Shown here piece after piece: positions 25,407 through 33,607 of a stretch of 64,000 nucleotides of DNA. The notes beneath the pieces are model-generated. The model was not told the DNA's origin and did no database searches. It saw only the letters and a list, made by a program, of their open reading frames with translations. This DNA is from Rhizobium aethiopicum. GTDB taxonomy: Bacteria > Pseudomonadota > Alphaproteobacteria > Rhizobiales > Rhizobiaceae. Position 1 is the first letter of the stretch; each line of letters starts with the position of its first letter. The stretch spans positions 1 to 64,000 of the forward strand of contig NZ_FMAJ01000017.1 in the NCBI RefSeq assembly GCF_900094625.1. The letters run 5' to 3'. The translations under genes and the position numbers were made by a program.

Positions 25407-26468
25407 ATGAATTTTTCGGCGAAAGCGTCCCCCTGGTGGACCCCGTCCGTGCATGCCGATCGCCGTCCGTTTCTGATCGGACGCAATGCGATTCAGGCCG
25501 CGTTGCGCGGATTTTTCGCGCGCGAGGATTTCATCGAGGTCGATACGGCAGTGCTGCAGATCTCACCCGGCAACGAGGCGCATCTGCATGCATTTGCGAC
25601 GGAAGCGCTGACGACGGACGGGCAAAAGGCCCCGTTCTATCTGCACACTTCGCCGGAATTCGCCTGCAAAAAGCTGCTTGCGGCGGGCGAGGAGCGCATC
25701 TCCTGTTTTGCCCATGTCTACCGCAACCGTGAGCGCGGGCCGCTGCATCATCCCGAATTCACCATGCTCGAATGGTATCGGGCCGGCGAAAGCTATGAGA
25801 GCCTGATGATGGATTGCGTGCGTCTCCTGGCCCTGGCGGCCGAAACGGTGAAGACGCCGGTGCTCGCCTATCGCGGCGGCGAGAGCGATCCCTTCGCCGG
25901 GCCGGAGCGGATCACTGTCGCCGAAGCCTTCGAACGTCACGCCGGCATCGATCTTCTCGCTTCCGTCGCCGCCGACGGTTCGACCGATCGCGAACATCTG
26001 GCGGCCGAACTCAGGCGCGTCGGCATGCGTGTCGCCGATGACGACGGCTGGGCCGATCTCTTCAGCCGGGTGCTGGTCGAAAAGATCGAGCCGCATCTCG
26101 GCTTCGGCCGCATTACCATTCTCGACGAATATCCTGTTTCGGAGGCCGCACTGGCGCGTCCTTCGGCACGCGAGCCCCGAGTTGCCGAGCGCTTCGAGCT
26201 CTATGCCTGCGGCGTCGAGCTTGCCAATGGCTTCGGCGAGCTCACCAACGCCGGCGAACAGCGGCGGCGCTTCGAGATCGAGATGGCCGAGAAGGCGCGG
26301 ATCTACGGCGAGACCTATCCGATCGACGAGGATTTCCTCGCTGCGCTGTCATTGGTGCCCGAGGCAAGCGGCATTGCTCTCGGTTTCGACCGACTGGTGA
26401 TGCTGGCGACGGGAGCGTCGCGCATCGACCAGGTGCTCTGGGCGCCGGTCGCGGAGTATGGAAGATGA
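25407..26468 (+). CDS. epmA: EF-P (R)-beta-lysine ligase EpmA (GenX/PoxA)
   Basis: A 353-residue class II lysyl-tRNA-synthetase catalytic domain without the anticodon-binding domain. It attaches (R)-beta-lysine to Lys34 of EF-P. Class II motif 2 is YRNRERGPLHHPEFTMLEWY (about 105-124), motif 3 is GIALGFDRLVML near the C terminus, and the ERFELYACGVELANGF segment is typical of LysRS-type amino acid pockets. It is divergent from efp and overlaps epmB by 4 bp, so all three parts of the modification system are here. Confidence 0.95.
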   Translation: MNFSAKASPWWTPSVHADRRPFLIGRNAIQAALRGFFAREDFIEVDTAVLQISPGNEAHLHAFATEALTTDGQKAPFYLHTSPEFACKKLLAAGEERISCFAHVYRNRERGPLHHPEFTMLEWYRAGESYESLMMDCVRLLALAAETVKTPVLAYRGGESDPFAGPERITVAEAFERHAGIDLLASVAADGSTDREHLAAELRRVGMRVADDDGWADLFSRVLVEKIEPHLGFGRITILDEYPVSEAALARPSAREPRVAERFELYACGVELANGFGELTNAGEQRRRFEIEMAEKARIYGETYPIDEDFLAALSLVPEASGIALGFDRLVMLATGASRIDQVLWAPVAEYGR

Positions 26469-27514
26469 ATGTCGTCAAACCGGTCAAGAGCGTCGACGAT
26501 CTTCTGAAAGCGGGGCTTGCCCCTCCCGGCGATCGTGCAATGCTCGACGAGATAGCCGCACGTTACGCAATTGCCCTGACGCCGGCGATGACCAGGCTGA
26601 TCGACCGCGCCGACCCTGATGATCCGATCGCGCGGCAGTTCGTGCCTGACGCTGCCGAACTTATCGTGGCCCCCGAAGAACGTGCCGATCCGATCGGCGA
26701 CCATGCCCACAGCCCTGTCGAAGGCATCGTCCATCGTTATCCCGACCGCGTGTTGCTCAAGGCCGTGCATGTCTGCCCGGTTTATTGCCGCTTTTGCTTC
26801 CGCCGCGAAATGGTCGGGCCGCAGGGTTTGGGCACGCTCGATGCGGCGGCGATGCAGGCAGCTCTCGATTATATCGGCGGCCGCCCGGAGATCTGGGAAG
26901 TCATCCTGACCGGCGGCGATCCGCTGGTGCTTTCGCCGCGCCGGCTCCGCGACATCATGGAGGCGCTTGCCGGGATCGCGCATGTGAAGATCGTGCGTTT
27001 CCACACCCGCGTTCCGGTCGTCGATCCCGAGAAGATCGATGCGGCGCTGATCGCGGCGCTGAAGGCGAGCGGCAAGACCGTCTATGTGGCGCTGCATGCC
27101 AACCATGTCCGGGAACTGACGGCGGAAGCGCGCGCGGCCTGCGGGCGCCTCGTCGATGCCGGCATCGCCATGGTCAGCCAATCGGTGCTGCTCAAGGGCG
27201 TCAACGACGATCCCGACGTGCTGGCCGAGCTAATGAAGGCCTTCGTCGAAAGCCGCGTCAAACCCTATTACCTCCATCACCCCGATCTTGCGCCCGGCAC
27301 CGGCCATTTCAGACTGACGATCGAGGAGGGGCAGAGGATCGTGGCGGCGCTGCGCGGACGGATTTCCGGGCTCTGCCAGCCGACTTACATCCTCGACATC
27401 CCAGGCGGTCACGGCAAGGCCGTCGTCAGCGGAAACAGCATCCAGCCGACGGGCGAGGGGTGTTATTCCGTCTCTGATCATCGCGGCGGCGCGCATTCCT
27501 ATCCGCCGGCCTGA
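26465..27514 (+). CDS. epmB: EF-P beta-lysylation protein EpmB (lysine 2,3-aminomutase family)
   Basis: A 349-residue radical SAM enzyme converting L-lysine to (R)-beta-lysine for EpmA. The radical SAM cluster motif is CPVYCRFCFRR (CxxxCxxC, about residues 102-112), followed by TGGDPLVL and the PLP-binding region near the C terminus (PGGHGKAVV, Lys in GHGK). Compared with clostridial aminomutase it lacks the long N- and C-terminal extensions, as EpmB does. Starts by ATGA overlap with epmA. Confidence 0.95.
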   Translation: MNVVKPVKSVDDLLKAGLAPPGDRAMLDEIAARYAIALTPAMTRLIDRADPDDPIARQFVPDAAELIVAPEERADPIGDHAHSPVEGIVHRYPDRVLLKAVHVCPVYCRFCFRREMVGPQGLGTLDAAAMQAALDYIGGRPEIWEVILTGGDPLVLSPRRLRDIMEALAGIAHVKIVRFHTRVPVVDPEKIDAALIAALKASGKTVYVALHANHVRELTAEARAACGRLVDAGIAMVSQSVLLKGVNDDPDVLAELMKAFVESRVKPYYLHHPDLAPGTGHFRLTIEEGQRIVAALRGRISGLCQPTYILDIPGGHGKAVVSGNSIQPTGEGCYSVSDHRGGAHSYPPA

Positions 27515-27778
27515 TGGCGCGAAGTGTACTTTGCGTGTCATTTCTGTACTCGCCGCGTCGGAACCGACGCCGAGCATAATTGCGCAAATGACCATAGCTC
27601 ATTGACTTAAAATGAATATCCAAGCTTTCATCGGAAGAATCGCTAAAATCCTAACCATGAGGAACAATCATCTTTAACCCAACAAATTAGCGGAATGTTC
27701 TGTTTTCCGCACTAAAAGGACGCTCATGACAAGGCGATGAACGCCGGTTCGGGATCATGAGAATCTTGGAGTGATGGG

Positions 27779-28030
27779 ATGAATAAGACAATCCGCGACC
27801 TCGTAGCCAAATTCGGCAAACTTCCTGTCGCAATCGACCAGGTCGCCGACGACGCCGATCTTTATGCGGCGGGTCTGACGTCCTTTGCCTCGGTGCAGCT
27901 GATGCTGGGTATCGAAGAAGCGTTCGACATCGAATTCCCCGACAATCTCCTGAACCGCAAATCCTTCGCGAGCATCTCGGCCATCGCCAAGACGGTCGAC
28001 ACCATTCAGGACAGCCGGAAGGTCGCCTGA
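27779..28030 (+). CDS. Aminoacyl carrier protein (acyl-carrier-protein fold)
   Basis: An 83-residue carrier protein of the four-helix ACP fold. The prosthetic group should attach to Ser35 in YAAGLTSFASVQLM, where the usual DSL is replaced by TSF. Next to a seryl-tRNA-synthetase-like ligase it fits the small aminoacyl carrier proteins known in Bradyrhizobium and Agrobacterium, which accept an amino acid as thioester on 4'-phosphopantetheine. GGAG lies about 8 bp before ATG 27779. The 264-bp AT-rich spacer upstream probably holds the promoter. The next gene overlaps its stop by one base, beginning a tightly coupled operon. Confidence 0.88.
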   Translation: MNKTIRDLVAKFGKLPVAIDQVADDADLYAAGLTSFASVQLMLGIEEAFDIEFPDNLLNRKSFASISAIAKTVDTIQDSRKVA

Positions 28031-29211
28031 TGAACTTCCCCGTCAAGATCATGCAGGACGGTCTTGTCGCAAGGGTCGCCCGTGTCGCCGAAGTGGCGAC
28101 CAAACACGCCGATGTTGTCGATGCCGAGGGCCGGTTTCCCCGGGAAGCCGTGGATGCGATGAAGGCCGAACGGTTGCTCGGCATTCAGGTGCCCCGGCAG
28201 CTCGGCGGCGAATCGGCCTCGATCACCGAAATCGCCGAATTGTGCTCGATGCTCGGCCAGGCCTGCGCAGCAAGCGCCATGGTCTTCGCCATGCACCATA
28301 TTAAGCTGTCGAGCCTCGTCGAACACGGCGCCGACAGCGAATGGCATTGCGGCTTCATGCGCCGCATCGCTGCCGAACAGCTGCTGATCGCGTCGGCCAC
28401 CACCGAGGGCGGGATCGGCGGAAACCTGCGCAACAGCATTTGCGCGGTCGAGGTTACTGGCGATCACTGCCGCCTCGAAAAAGATGCTACCGTCATTTCC
28501 TACGGCTCGCACGCCGATGCCATCCTGATCACCTCGCGTGCCCATGCGCAGGCGGCCTCGTCCGATCAGGTGCTGACGGCCTTCCTCAAAGACCAGTACA
28601 CGCTCGAGAAAACGCATGCCTGGAATACGCTCGGCATGCGCGGCACCTGCTCCGACGGTTTCCTCTTCAAAGGCGAAGCGCCGGCACATCAGATCCTGCC
28701 GAAGCCTTTCGCCGAGATCGCCGCGCAATCGATGCTCGCTTCTTCGCATCTGCTCTGGAGCGGCGTCTGGTACGGCATCGCCGTCGATGCGGTCGCCCGC
28801 GCCCAGGCCTTCGTGCGTGCCGCCGCCCGCAAAGCGCCGGATGCGTCGCCGCCGGGCGCGCTGCGCCTCGCCGAGGTTTCGAACCTGCTGCAGATGGTGA
28901 AATCCAACGTGGTCGCCGGGCTCAAGGCCTATGAAGACGCCAAATCGGACCCCGACCGGCTGTCGTCGATGGGTTTTGCGGTGGCGATGAACAACGTCAA
29001 GATTGCCTCTTCCGAGACGATCCTGGAGATCGTCAATCACGCCATGCTGATCTGCGGCATCATGGGCTACAAGAACGGCACGCCCTTCAGCCTCGGACGC
29101 CATCTGCGCGACGCGCATTCGGCCCAACTCATGATCTCGAACGACCGCATCCTCGGCAACACGTCGAGCATGCTTCTCGTCCACAAGCAGGACACTAGCC
29201 TACTGGGGTAA
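28030..29211 (+). CDS. Acyl-CoA-dehydrogenase-family flavoprotein
   Basis: A 393-residue protein of the acyl-CoA dehydrogenase fold: helical N-terminal domain, a middle beta domain with the FAD-contact pattern ASATTEGGIGGNLRNS (about 117-132) and a C-terminal helical bundle. It is coupled to the carrier-protein gene (TGATGA) and to the ligase gene downstream. In peptide natural-product systems related flavoproteins oxidise prolyl or other aminoacyl groups held on carrier proteins, so I infer a carrier-bound aminoacyl substrate here rather than a fatty acyl-CoA. The actual substrate is unknown. Confidence 0.85.
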   Translation: MNFPVKIMQDGLVARVARVAEVATKHADVVDAEGRFPREAVDAMKAERLLGIQVPRQLGGESASITEIAELCSMLGQACAASAMVFAMHHIKLSSLVEHGADSEWHCGFMRRIAAEQLLIASATTEGGIGGNLRNSICAVEVTGDHCRLEKDATVISYGSHADAILITSRAHAQAASSDQVLTAFLKDQYTLEKTHAWNTLGMRGTCSDGFLFKGEAPAHQILPKPFAEIAAQSMLASSHLLWSGVWYGIAVDAVARAQAFVRAAARKAPDASPPGALRLAEVSNLLQMVKSNVVAGLKAYEDAKSDPDRLSSMGFAVAMNNVKIASSETILEIVNHAMLICGIMGYKNGTPFSLGRHLRDAHSAQLMISNDRILGNTSSMLLVHKQDTSLLG

Positions 29212-29215
29212 AGCC

Positions 29216-30124
29216 ATGGATATGCAGACCTCGTTTCTCGACCGGCTCTTCGAGTCCGGCCTGCTGATCGATACCGGCGTTGATGGTCTCTATGGCCGCA
29301 GCGGCCAGTTCGAAGATGTGATCACCGCTTTCGAACGGCTGATCGACGCGTTCGGCGGCGCCGACGGCGCCGAGGCGATGCGCTTCCCGCCCGGCATGAA
29401 CCGCGCGCTCTTCGAAAAAAGCGGTTACATGAAGAGCTTCCCGCAGCTGGCCGGCACGGTGCACAGTTTCTGCGGCAGCGAGCTCGACCATATGAGCCTG
29501 CTTGAATGCATGGAAGTCGGCGACGACTGGACCAGGGACCAGAAGGCCACCGATATCGTGCTGACGCCGGCTGCCTGCTATCCGCTCTATCCGACGGTCG
29601 CCAAGCGCGGTAACCTGCCGAAGACGGGCGGTTTGTTCGATCTGCAGTCCTATTGCTTCCGCCATGAGCCTTCGAGGGATCCCGCCCGCCAGCAGCTGTT
29701 CCGCATGCGTGAATATGTCTGCATGGGCACCGAGCAGCACGTCACCGATTTCCGTCAGAAATGGATGGATCGCGGCGTCGAGATGATGAAACAGCTCGGC
29801 CTCGATGTAACTATCGACGTTGCCAACGATCCCTTCTTCGGCCGCGCCGGCAAGATGATGGTCAACAACCAGCGCGACCAGAACTTGAAGTTCGAACTGC
29901 TGATCCCGATCACGTCGGCGGCAAATCCGACCGCCTGCATGAGCTTCAATTACCATCAGGATTCGTTCGGCTTGAAGTGGGGTCTGAACCTCGAAGACGG
30001 AAGCGCCGCACATACGGCCTGCGTCGGCTTCGGCCTGGAGCGCATCGCGCTCGCCCTCTTCCACCACCACGGGCTCGACGTGAAGCAATGGCCGGCCAGC
30101 GTGCGGAAAACGCTGTGGGGCTGA
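29216..30124 (+). CDS. Amino acid:[carrier protein] ligase (class II synthetase-like)
   Basis: A 302-residue relative of seryl-tRNA synthetase lacking the tRNA-binding coiled coil. Such enzymes activate an amino acid with ATP and load it on a small carrier protein instead of tRNA. Motif 2 (FRMREYVC) and motif 3 (GFGLERIALALF) are present. Cys121, Glu166 and Cys269 sit in TPAACYPLYP, FRMREY and TACVGFG; they match, with a constant offset of 10, the zinc ligands I recall for the Bradyrhizobium enzyme (Cys131, Glu176, Cys279). The amino acid cannot be read from sequence alone; small amino acids (Gly or Ala) are known in relatives. It begins 4 bp after the dehydrogenase. Confidence 0.92.
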   Translation: MDMQTSFLDRLFESGLLIDTGVDGLYGRSGQFEDVITAFERLIDAFGGADGAEAMRFPPGMNRALFEKSGYMKSFPQLAGTVHSFCGSELDHMSLLECMEVGDDWTRDQKATDIVLTPAACYPLYPTVAKRGNLPKTGGLFDLQSYCFRHEPSRDPARQQLFRMREYVCMGTEQHVTDFRQKWMDRGVEMMKQLGLDVTIDVANDPFFGRAGKMMVNNQRDQNLKFELLIPITSAANPTACMSFNYHQDSFGLKWGLNLEDGSAAHTACVGFGLERIALALFHHHGLDVKQWPASVRKTLWG

Positions 30125-31095
30125 TGACGTCGATGACATCGGTCTTCCCGGGGCTCCACCCGGAAACCTACCGGCCGCACGCTCTGCATTCCGGCGAGCG
30201 CGCCTGGCCGGAAACCAACTGCTATGTCGATCTTTGGATCGAAGTGCTGAACAGCTCGGGCGCAGCGCCCGAGGCGATGCTCGGTTTCACTCTGGCGCAG
30301 GATTTCGAGGGCGACCAGTTCACTTTCTTCAAGGTGCCACTCGAGGATCTCGAAGCTCTCTACGGCATCCGCGCCACCGAGCTTGCGATCTACGACCGCG
30401 TCGAACGGCATGTCGAAGTCCAGATTGCGCGGGGCCGTCTCTGCCTGATCGAGATGGATTCCTTCTATATGCCGGATACGCGCGGCACCGCTTATCGGCA
30501 GGAGCACGGCAAGACGACGGTCGCGATCAACCGGCTGGATGTCGTCGCAAAGCGCGTCGAGTATTTTCACAATGCCGGCTATTTCCACCTGGAGGGCGAG
30601 GACTTCGATGGGCTGTTCCAGCTGCATCTGACGGAGAGCGATCCGCCGTTCCTGCCCTATACCGAATTCGCGCGATTGCCGGAAAAGCCGGCTGACGAAG
30701 CGCATCTGCGTGCGACCGCGCGGCGGCTTGCCGGATTTCATTTCTCCAGGCGTCCCCGCGAAAACCCGATCCGCGCCTTCGCCCGCGTTTTTCCGCAGCA
30801 GGTGGAAACCGTGGCGGAGCGGCCGTTCGGCTTCTTCCACAAATACGCCTTCAACACGCTTCGCCAAGTGGGCGCCAATTTCGAGCTGGCGGCTGACTAT
30901 CTGACCTGGCTGTCCTCAACCGAATTCGCGGCGGCCGCCGAGGATGCCCGGCGCATTTCCGACGCGGCGAAATCCGTGCAGTTCCAGCTTGCCCGCGCCG
31001 TCGCCCGCAGGAAGTTCGAGCCGCTGCAGGCAGCCCTTGATCCGGCCGCCGATGCATGGGATGCCATGATGACGTCGCTTGCGGAGCGACTCTAG
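30124..31095 (+). CDS. DUF1839 protein, candidate aminoacyl transferase
   Basis: A 323-residue protein of the DUF1839 family, coupled to the ligase by a TGATG overlap. The N-terminal half shows Cys33 in TNCYVDLW, EMDSFYMPDT (111-119) and His128 in QEHGKT, then Asp139. That order and the DSFYxP...H pattern remind me of the BtrH family of papain-like acyltransferases that take an acyl group from a carrier protein. I infer, without proof, that it transfers the aminoacyl group to its acceptor. The C-terminal half is helical and unfamiliar. No signal peptide. Confidence 0.82.
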   Translation: MTSMTSVFPGLHPETYRPHALHSGERAWPETNCYVDLWIEVLNSSGAAPEAMLGFTLAQDFEGDQFTFFKVPLEDLEALYGIRATELAIYDRVERHVEVQIARGRLCLIEMDSFYMPDTRGTAYRQEHGKTTVAINRLDVVAKRVEYFHNAGYFHLEGEDFDGLFQLHLTESDPPFLPYTEFARLPEKPADEAHLRATARRLAGFHFSRRPRENPIRAFARVFPQQVETVAERPFGFFHKYAFNTLRQVGANFELAADYLTWLSSTEFAAAAEDARRISDAAKSVQFQLARAVARRKFEPLQAALDPAADAWDAMMTSLAERL

Positions 31096-31111
31096 GGCCG
31101 GAGATCTGACC

Positions 31112-33592
31112 ATGCGGGGGCGTTTGGCAAGCATCGGAGCCGAGGAAAGTGTGCTTTCCGAAGGCTGGAACCTGATCCTGACGGAACCGGGCGCCTGCGC
31201 CGTGCCGCACGACATTCCCCTTTCCGCCAAGTTTATTCCCGCGCCCGTTCCCGGCACCGTTGCCGGGGCACTCGAAAAAGCCGGAATGTTCGACCGGGAA
31301 AATCCCGAGCCGCTCAACACCAGGGATGCCTGGTACCTCTGCCGGCTGTTCGATGCCGAACCCGGCGAAGCGATCCTGCGTTTCGGCGGGCTGGCCACGC
31401 TATGCCATGTTTTCCTCAACGGTGAGGAAATCCTCTTTTCCGAAAGCATGTTCACGGCGCATGAAATTCCGGTGACGCTATTGGGCGGTGATGAGCTGGC
31501 GCTCTGCTTCCGGGCGCTCGGGCCTCGCCTGTCGGAGCCTGGCCCCCGCGCGCGCTGGCGCCCGCAAATGATCACGCCGACAGGCCTCAAGAACTTCCGC
31601 ACCACGCTGCTCGGCCATATGCCCGGCTGGTGCCCCGATATTCATGCCGTCGGGCCCTGGCGGCCGATTTCACTGGCGCGGCGCAACCCCGTCTCGATCG
31701 ACAATGTTGCCATCCGCGCGGTCCTGGAGGAGAGCGGCGCCGGCCGTCTCAGCGTTTCCCTGCACAGCAATGCCGAGGAGCCGGCCATGCTGCTGCGCTG
31801 CGGCGGCATGGAGCAGCCCTTCGAGAAGGTCGGCCATAATCATTACTCGGCTATTCTCAAACTTTCTGACATCGAGCCATGGTGGCCGCATACGCATGGC
31901 GCTCCACGTCTTTACGAAATGACGCTTGTCTCCGACGGCACGGAATATCCGCTTGGCCGGACCGGCTTCCGGCGGATCGAAGTCGAGCGCGGCGCTGATG
32001 GCAATGACTTCGCGCTCCTCGTCAACGGCGAACGTATGTTCTGCCGCGGCGCGGTTTGGACGACGGCCGATATCGCGCGGTTGCCGGGAGGGAGAGCGGA
32101 TTACGAGCCGTTTCTGCGGCTTGCCGCTGCATCCGGCATGAACATGATCCGCATCGGCGGCACCATGGCTTATGAGACGCCGGATTTCTTCGCGCTCTGC
32201 GACGAACTCGGCCTGCTGGTATGGCAGGATTTCATGTTCGCCAATTTCGACTATCCCCGCAACGACAAGACCTTTCTCGGCCATGTGCATGCCGAGGTGG
32301 AGGAGTTCCTGCACGGCGTGCAGGCATCTCCGTCGCTTGCCGTGCTCTGCGGCGGCAGCGAGATTCACCAGCAGGCCGCGATGCTCGGCCTGCCCACGGA
32401 ATTCTGGAGCGGGCCTGTTACCGACGAAATCATCCCGGCCATCGCCATGCGCATGCGTCCCGATGTGCCTTATGTGCCGAACTCGCCCTCTGGCGGCGCG
32501 ATGCCGTTCTCGCCCAATTCAGGCGTCGCGCATTATTACGGCGTCGGCGCCTATATGCGCCCGATGGCCGATGCCCGCCGCGCGGAAGTGCGCTTCGCAT
32601 CCGAAAGCCTCGCCTTCGCGCATGTGCCGCAGCAAAGGACGCTGCAACGCCACCTCGATGTGCCAGCCGTCCACAGTCCACTGTGGAAGGCCCGCGTGCC
32701 TCGTGACCGCGGCGCATCGTGGGATTTCGAGGATGTCCGCGATTTCTATCTGGAGCTTCTCTACGACTTCGATCCGGCCCGGCTACGCCGCCAAGATCCG
32801 GAACGTTATCTCGATCTCTCCCGCGCCGTCACCGGCGAGGTGATCGAGGAGACCTTCGCCGAATGGCGGCGCAAGGATTCCACCTGCAACGGTGCGCTGG
32901 TCTGGACACTGCAGGACCTCCTGCCCGGCCCCGGCTGGGGGGTGATCGATTCCACCGGTGAGCCGAAGCCTGTCTGGTATGCGCTGCGCCGCGCGTTCCG
33001 GCCGATCCAGGCAGTCTTTACCGACGAAGGAACCAACGGTCTCGACGTCCATGTCGTCAACGAGACCGACGCCGCCCTGGATGTGGAGCTCGAGGTCGTC
33101 TGCCTGCGTGATGGAAAACAGCAGGTCGTGAGCGGCAGCATGGCCTTCAAGCTGGCGGCAAGGAGCGTGGAACGCTTCGCCTCGACCGCGCTGTTCGGCG
33201 CCTTTTTCGATACGACCTATGCCTTCCGTTTCGGACCCCCGTCGCATGACGCCAGCCTGGCCCGGCTGCGCTCGCTCGCCGACGGCGTCACCCTCGCGGA
33301 AAGCTTCCACTTCCCCTGCGGGCGCGGAAAAGCACTGCACGACGCCGACATCGAGGCGTCGCTCGGCAGAGACGGCGATACCTGGGTCGTCGATCTCAGG
33401 ACCGACCGGCTGGCGCAATCGGTGCATATCGACGTCGAAGGCTACAGGGCCGACGACGACTGGTTCCACCTTGCTCCCGGCCCGGTGCGGCGCGTGAAGC
33501 TCTCCGCGCTCGCCGGCACGGAGAGCGATGTTCCGCCGACGGGCGAGATCAGAAGTCTAGGCAGTTCACATCGCGTCGGGCTTGCGGGCTGA
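31112..33592 (+). CDS. GH2-family glycosidase, beta-mannosidase-like
   Basis: An 826-residue protein with the layout of family 2 glycosidases: a jelly-roll sugar-binding domain (about 1-180, with FLNGEEI), immunoglobulin-like domain, TIM barrel (about 300-620) and C-terminal beta domains. The probable acid/base is Glu417 in CGGSEIH (GNNE in many mannosidases) and the nucleophile Glu498 in FASESLAFAH. The replaced GNNE context is a deviation. There is no signal peptide, so it would act in the cytoplasm. The start at ATG 31112 has GGAG 9 bp upstream. It overlaps nothing but follows DUF1839 by 16 bp, so it belongs to the same operon. Confidence 0.85.
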   Translation: MRGRLASIGAEESVLSEGWNLILTEPGACAVPHDIPLSAKFIPAPVPGTVAGALEKAGMFDRENPEPLNTRDAWYLCRLFDAEPGEAILRFGGLATLCHVFLNGEEILFSESMFTAHEIPVTLLGGDELALCFRALGPRLSEPGPRARWRPQMITPTGLKNFRTTLLGHMPGWCPDIHAVGPWRPISLARRNPVSIDNVAIRAVLEESGAGRLSVSLHSNAEEPAMLLRCGGMEQPFEKVGHNHYSAILKLSDIEPWWPHTHGAPRLYEMTLVSDGTEYPLGRTGFRRIEVERGADGNDFALLVNGERMFCRGAVWTTADIARLPGGRADYEPFLRLAAASGMNMIRIGGTMAYETPDFFALCDELGLLVWQDFMFANFDYPRNDKTFLGHVHAEVEEFLHGVQASPSLAVLCGGSEIHQQAAMLGLPTEFWSGPVTDEIIPAIAMRMRPDVPYVPNSPSGGAMPFSPNSGVAHYYGVGAYMRPMADARRAEVRFASESLAFAHVPQQRTLQRHLDVPAVHSPLWKARVPRDRGASWDFEDVRDFYLELLYDFDPARLRRQDPERYLDLSRAVTGEVIEETFAEWRRKDSTCNGALVWTLQDLLPGPGWGVIDSTGEPKPVWYALRRAFRPIQAVFTDEGTNGLDVHVVNETDAALDVELEVVCLRDGKQQVVSGSMAFKLAARSVERFASTALFGAFFDTTYAFRFGPPSHDASLARLRSLADGVTLAESFHFPCGRGKALHDADIEASLGRDGDTWVVDLRTDRLAQSVHIDVEGYRADDDWFHLAPGPVRRVKLSALAGTESDVPPTGEIRSLGSSHRVGLAG

Positions 33593-33607
33593 GGCTCGCG
33601 AGGAACG

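Noticed and set aside
27553..27572. GCGTCGG-AA-CCGACGC hairpin after epmB
   Set aside because: Short stem with a two-base loop and no T run, so I do not call it a terminator.
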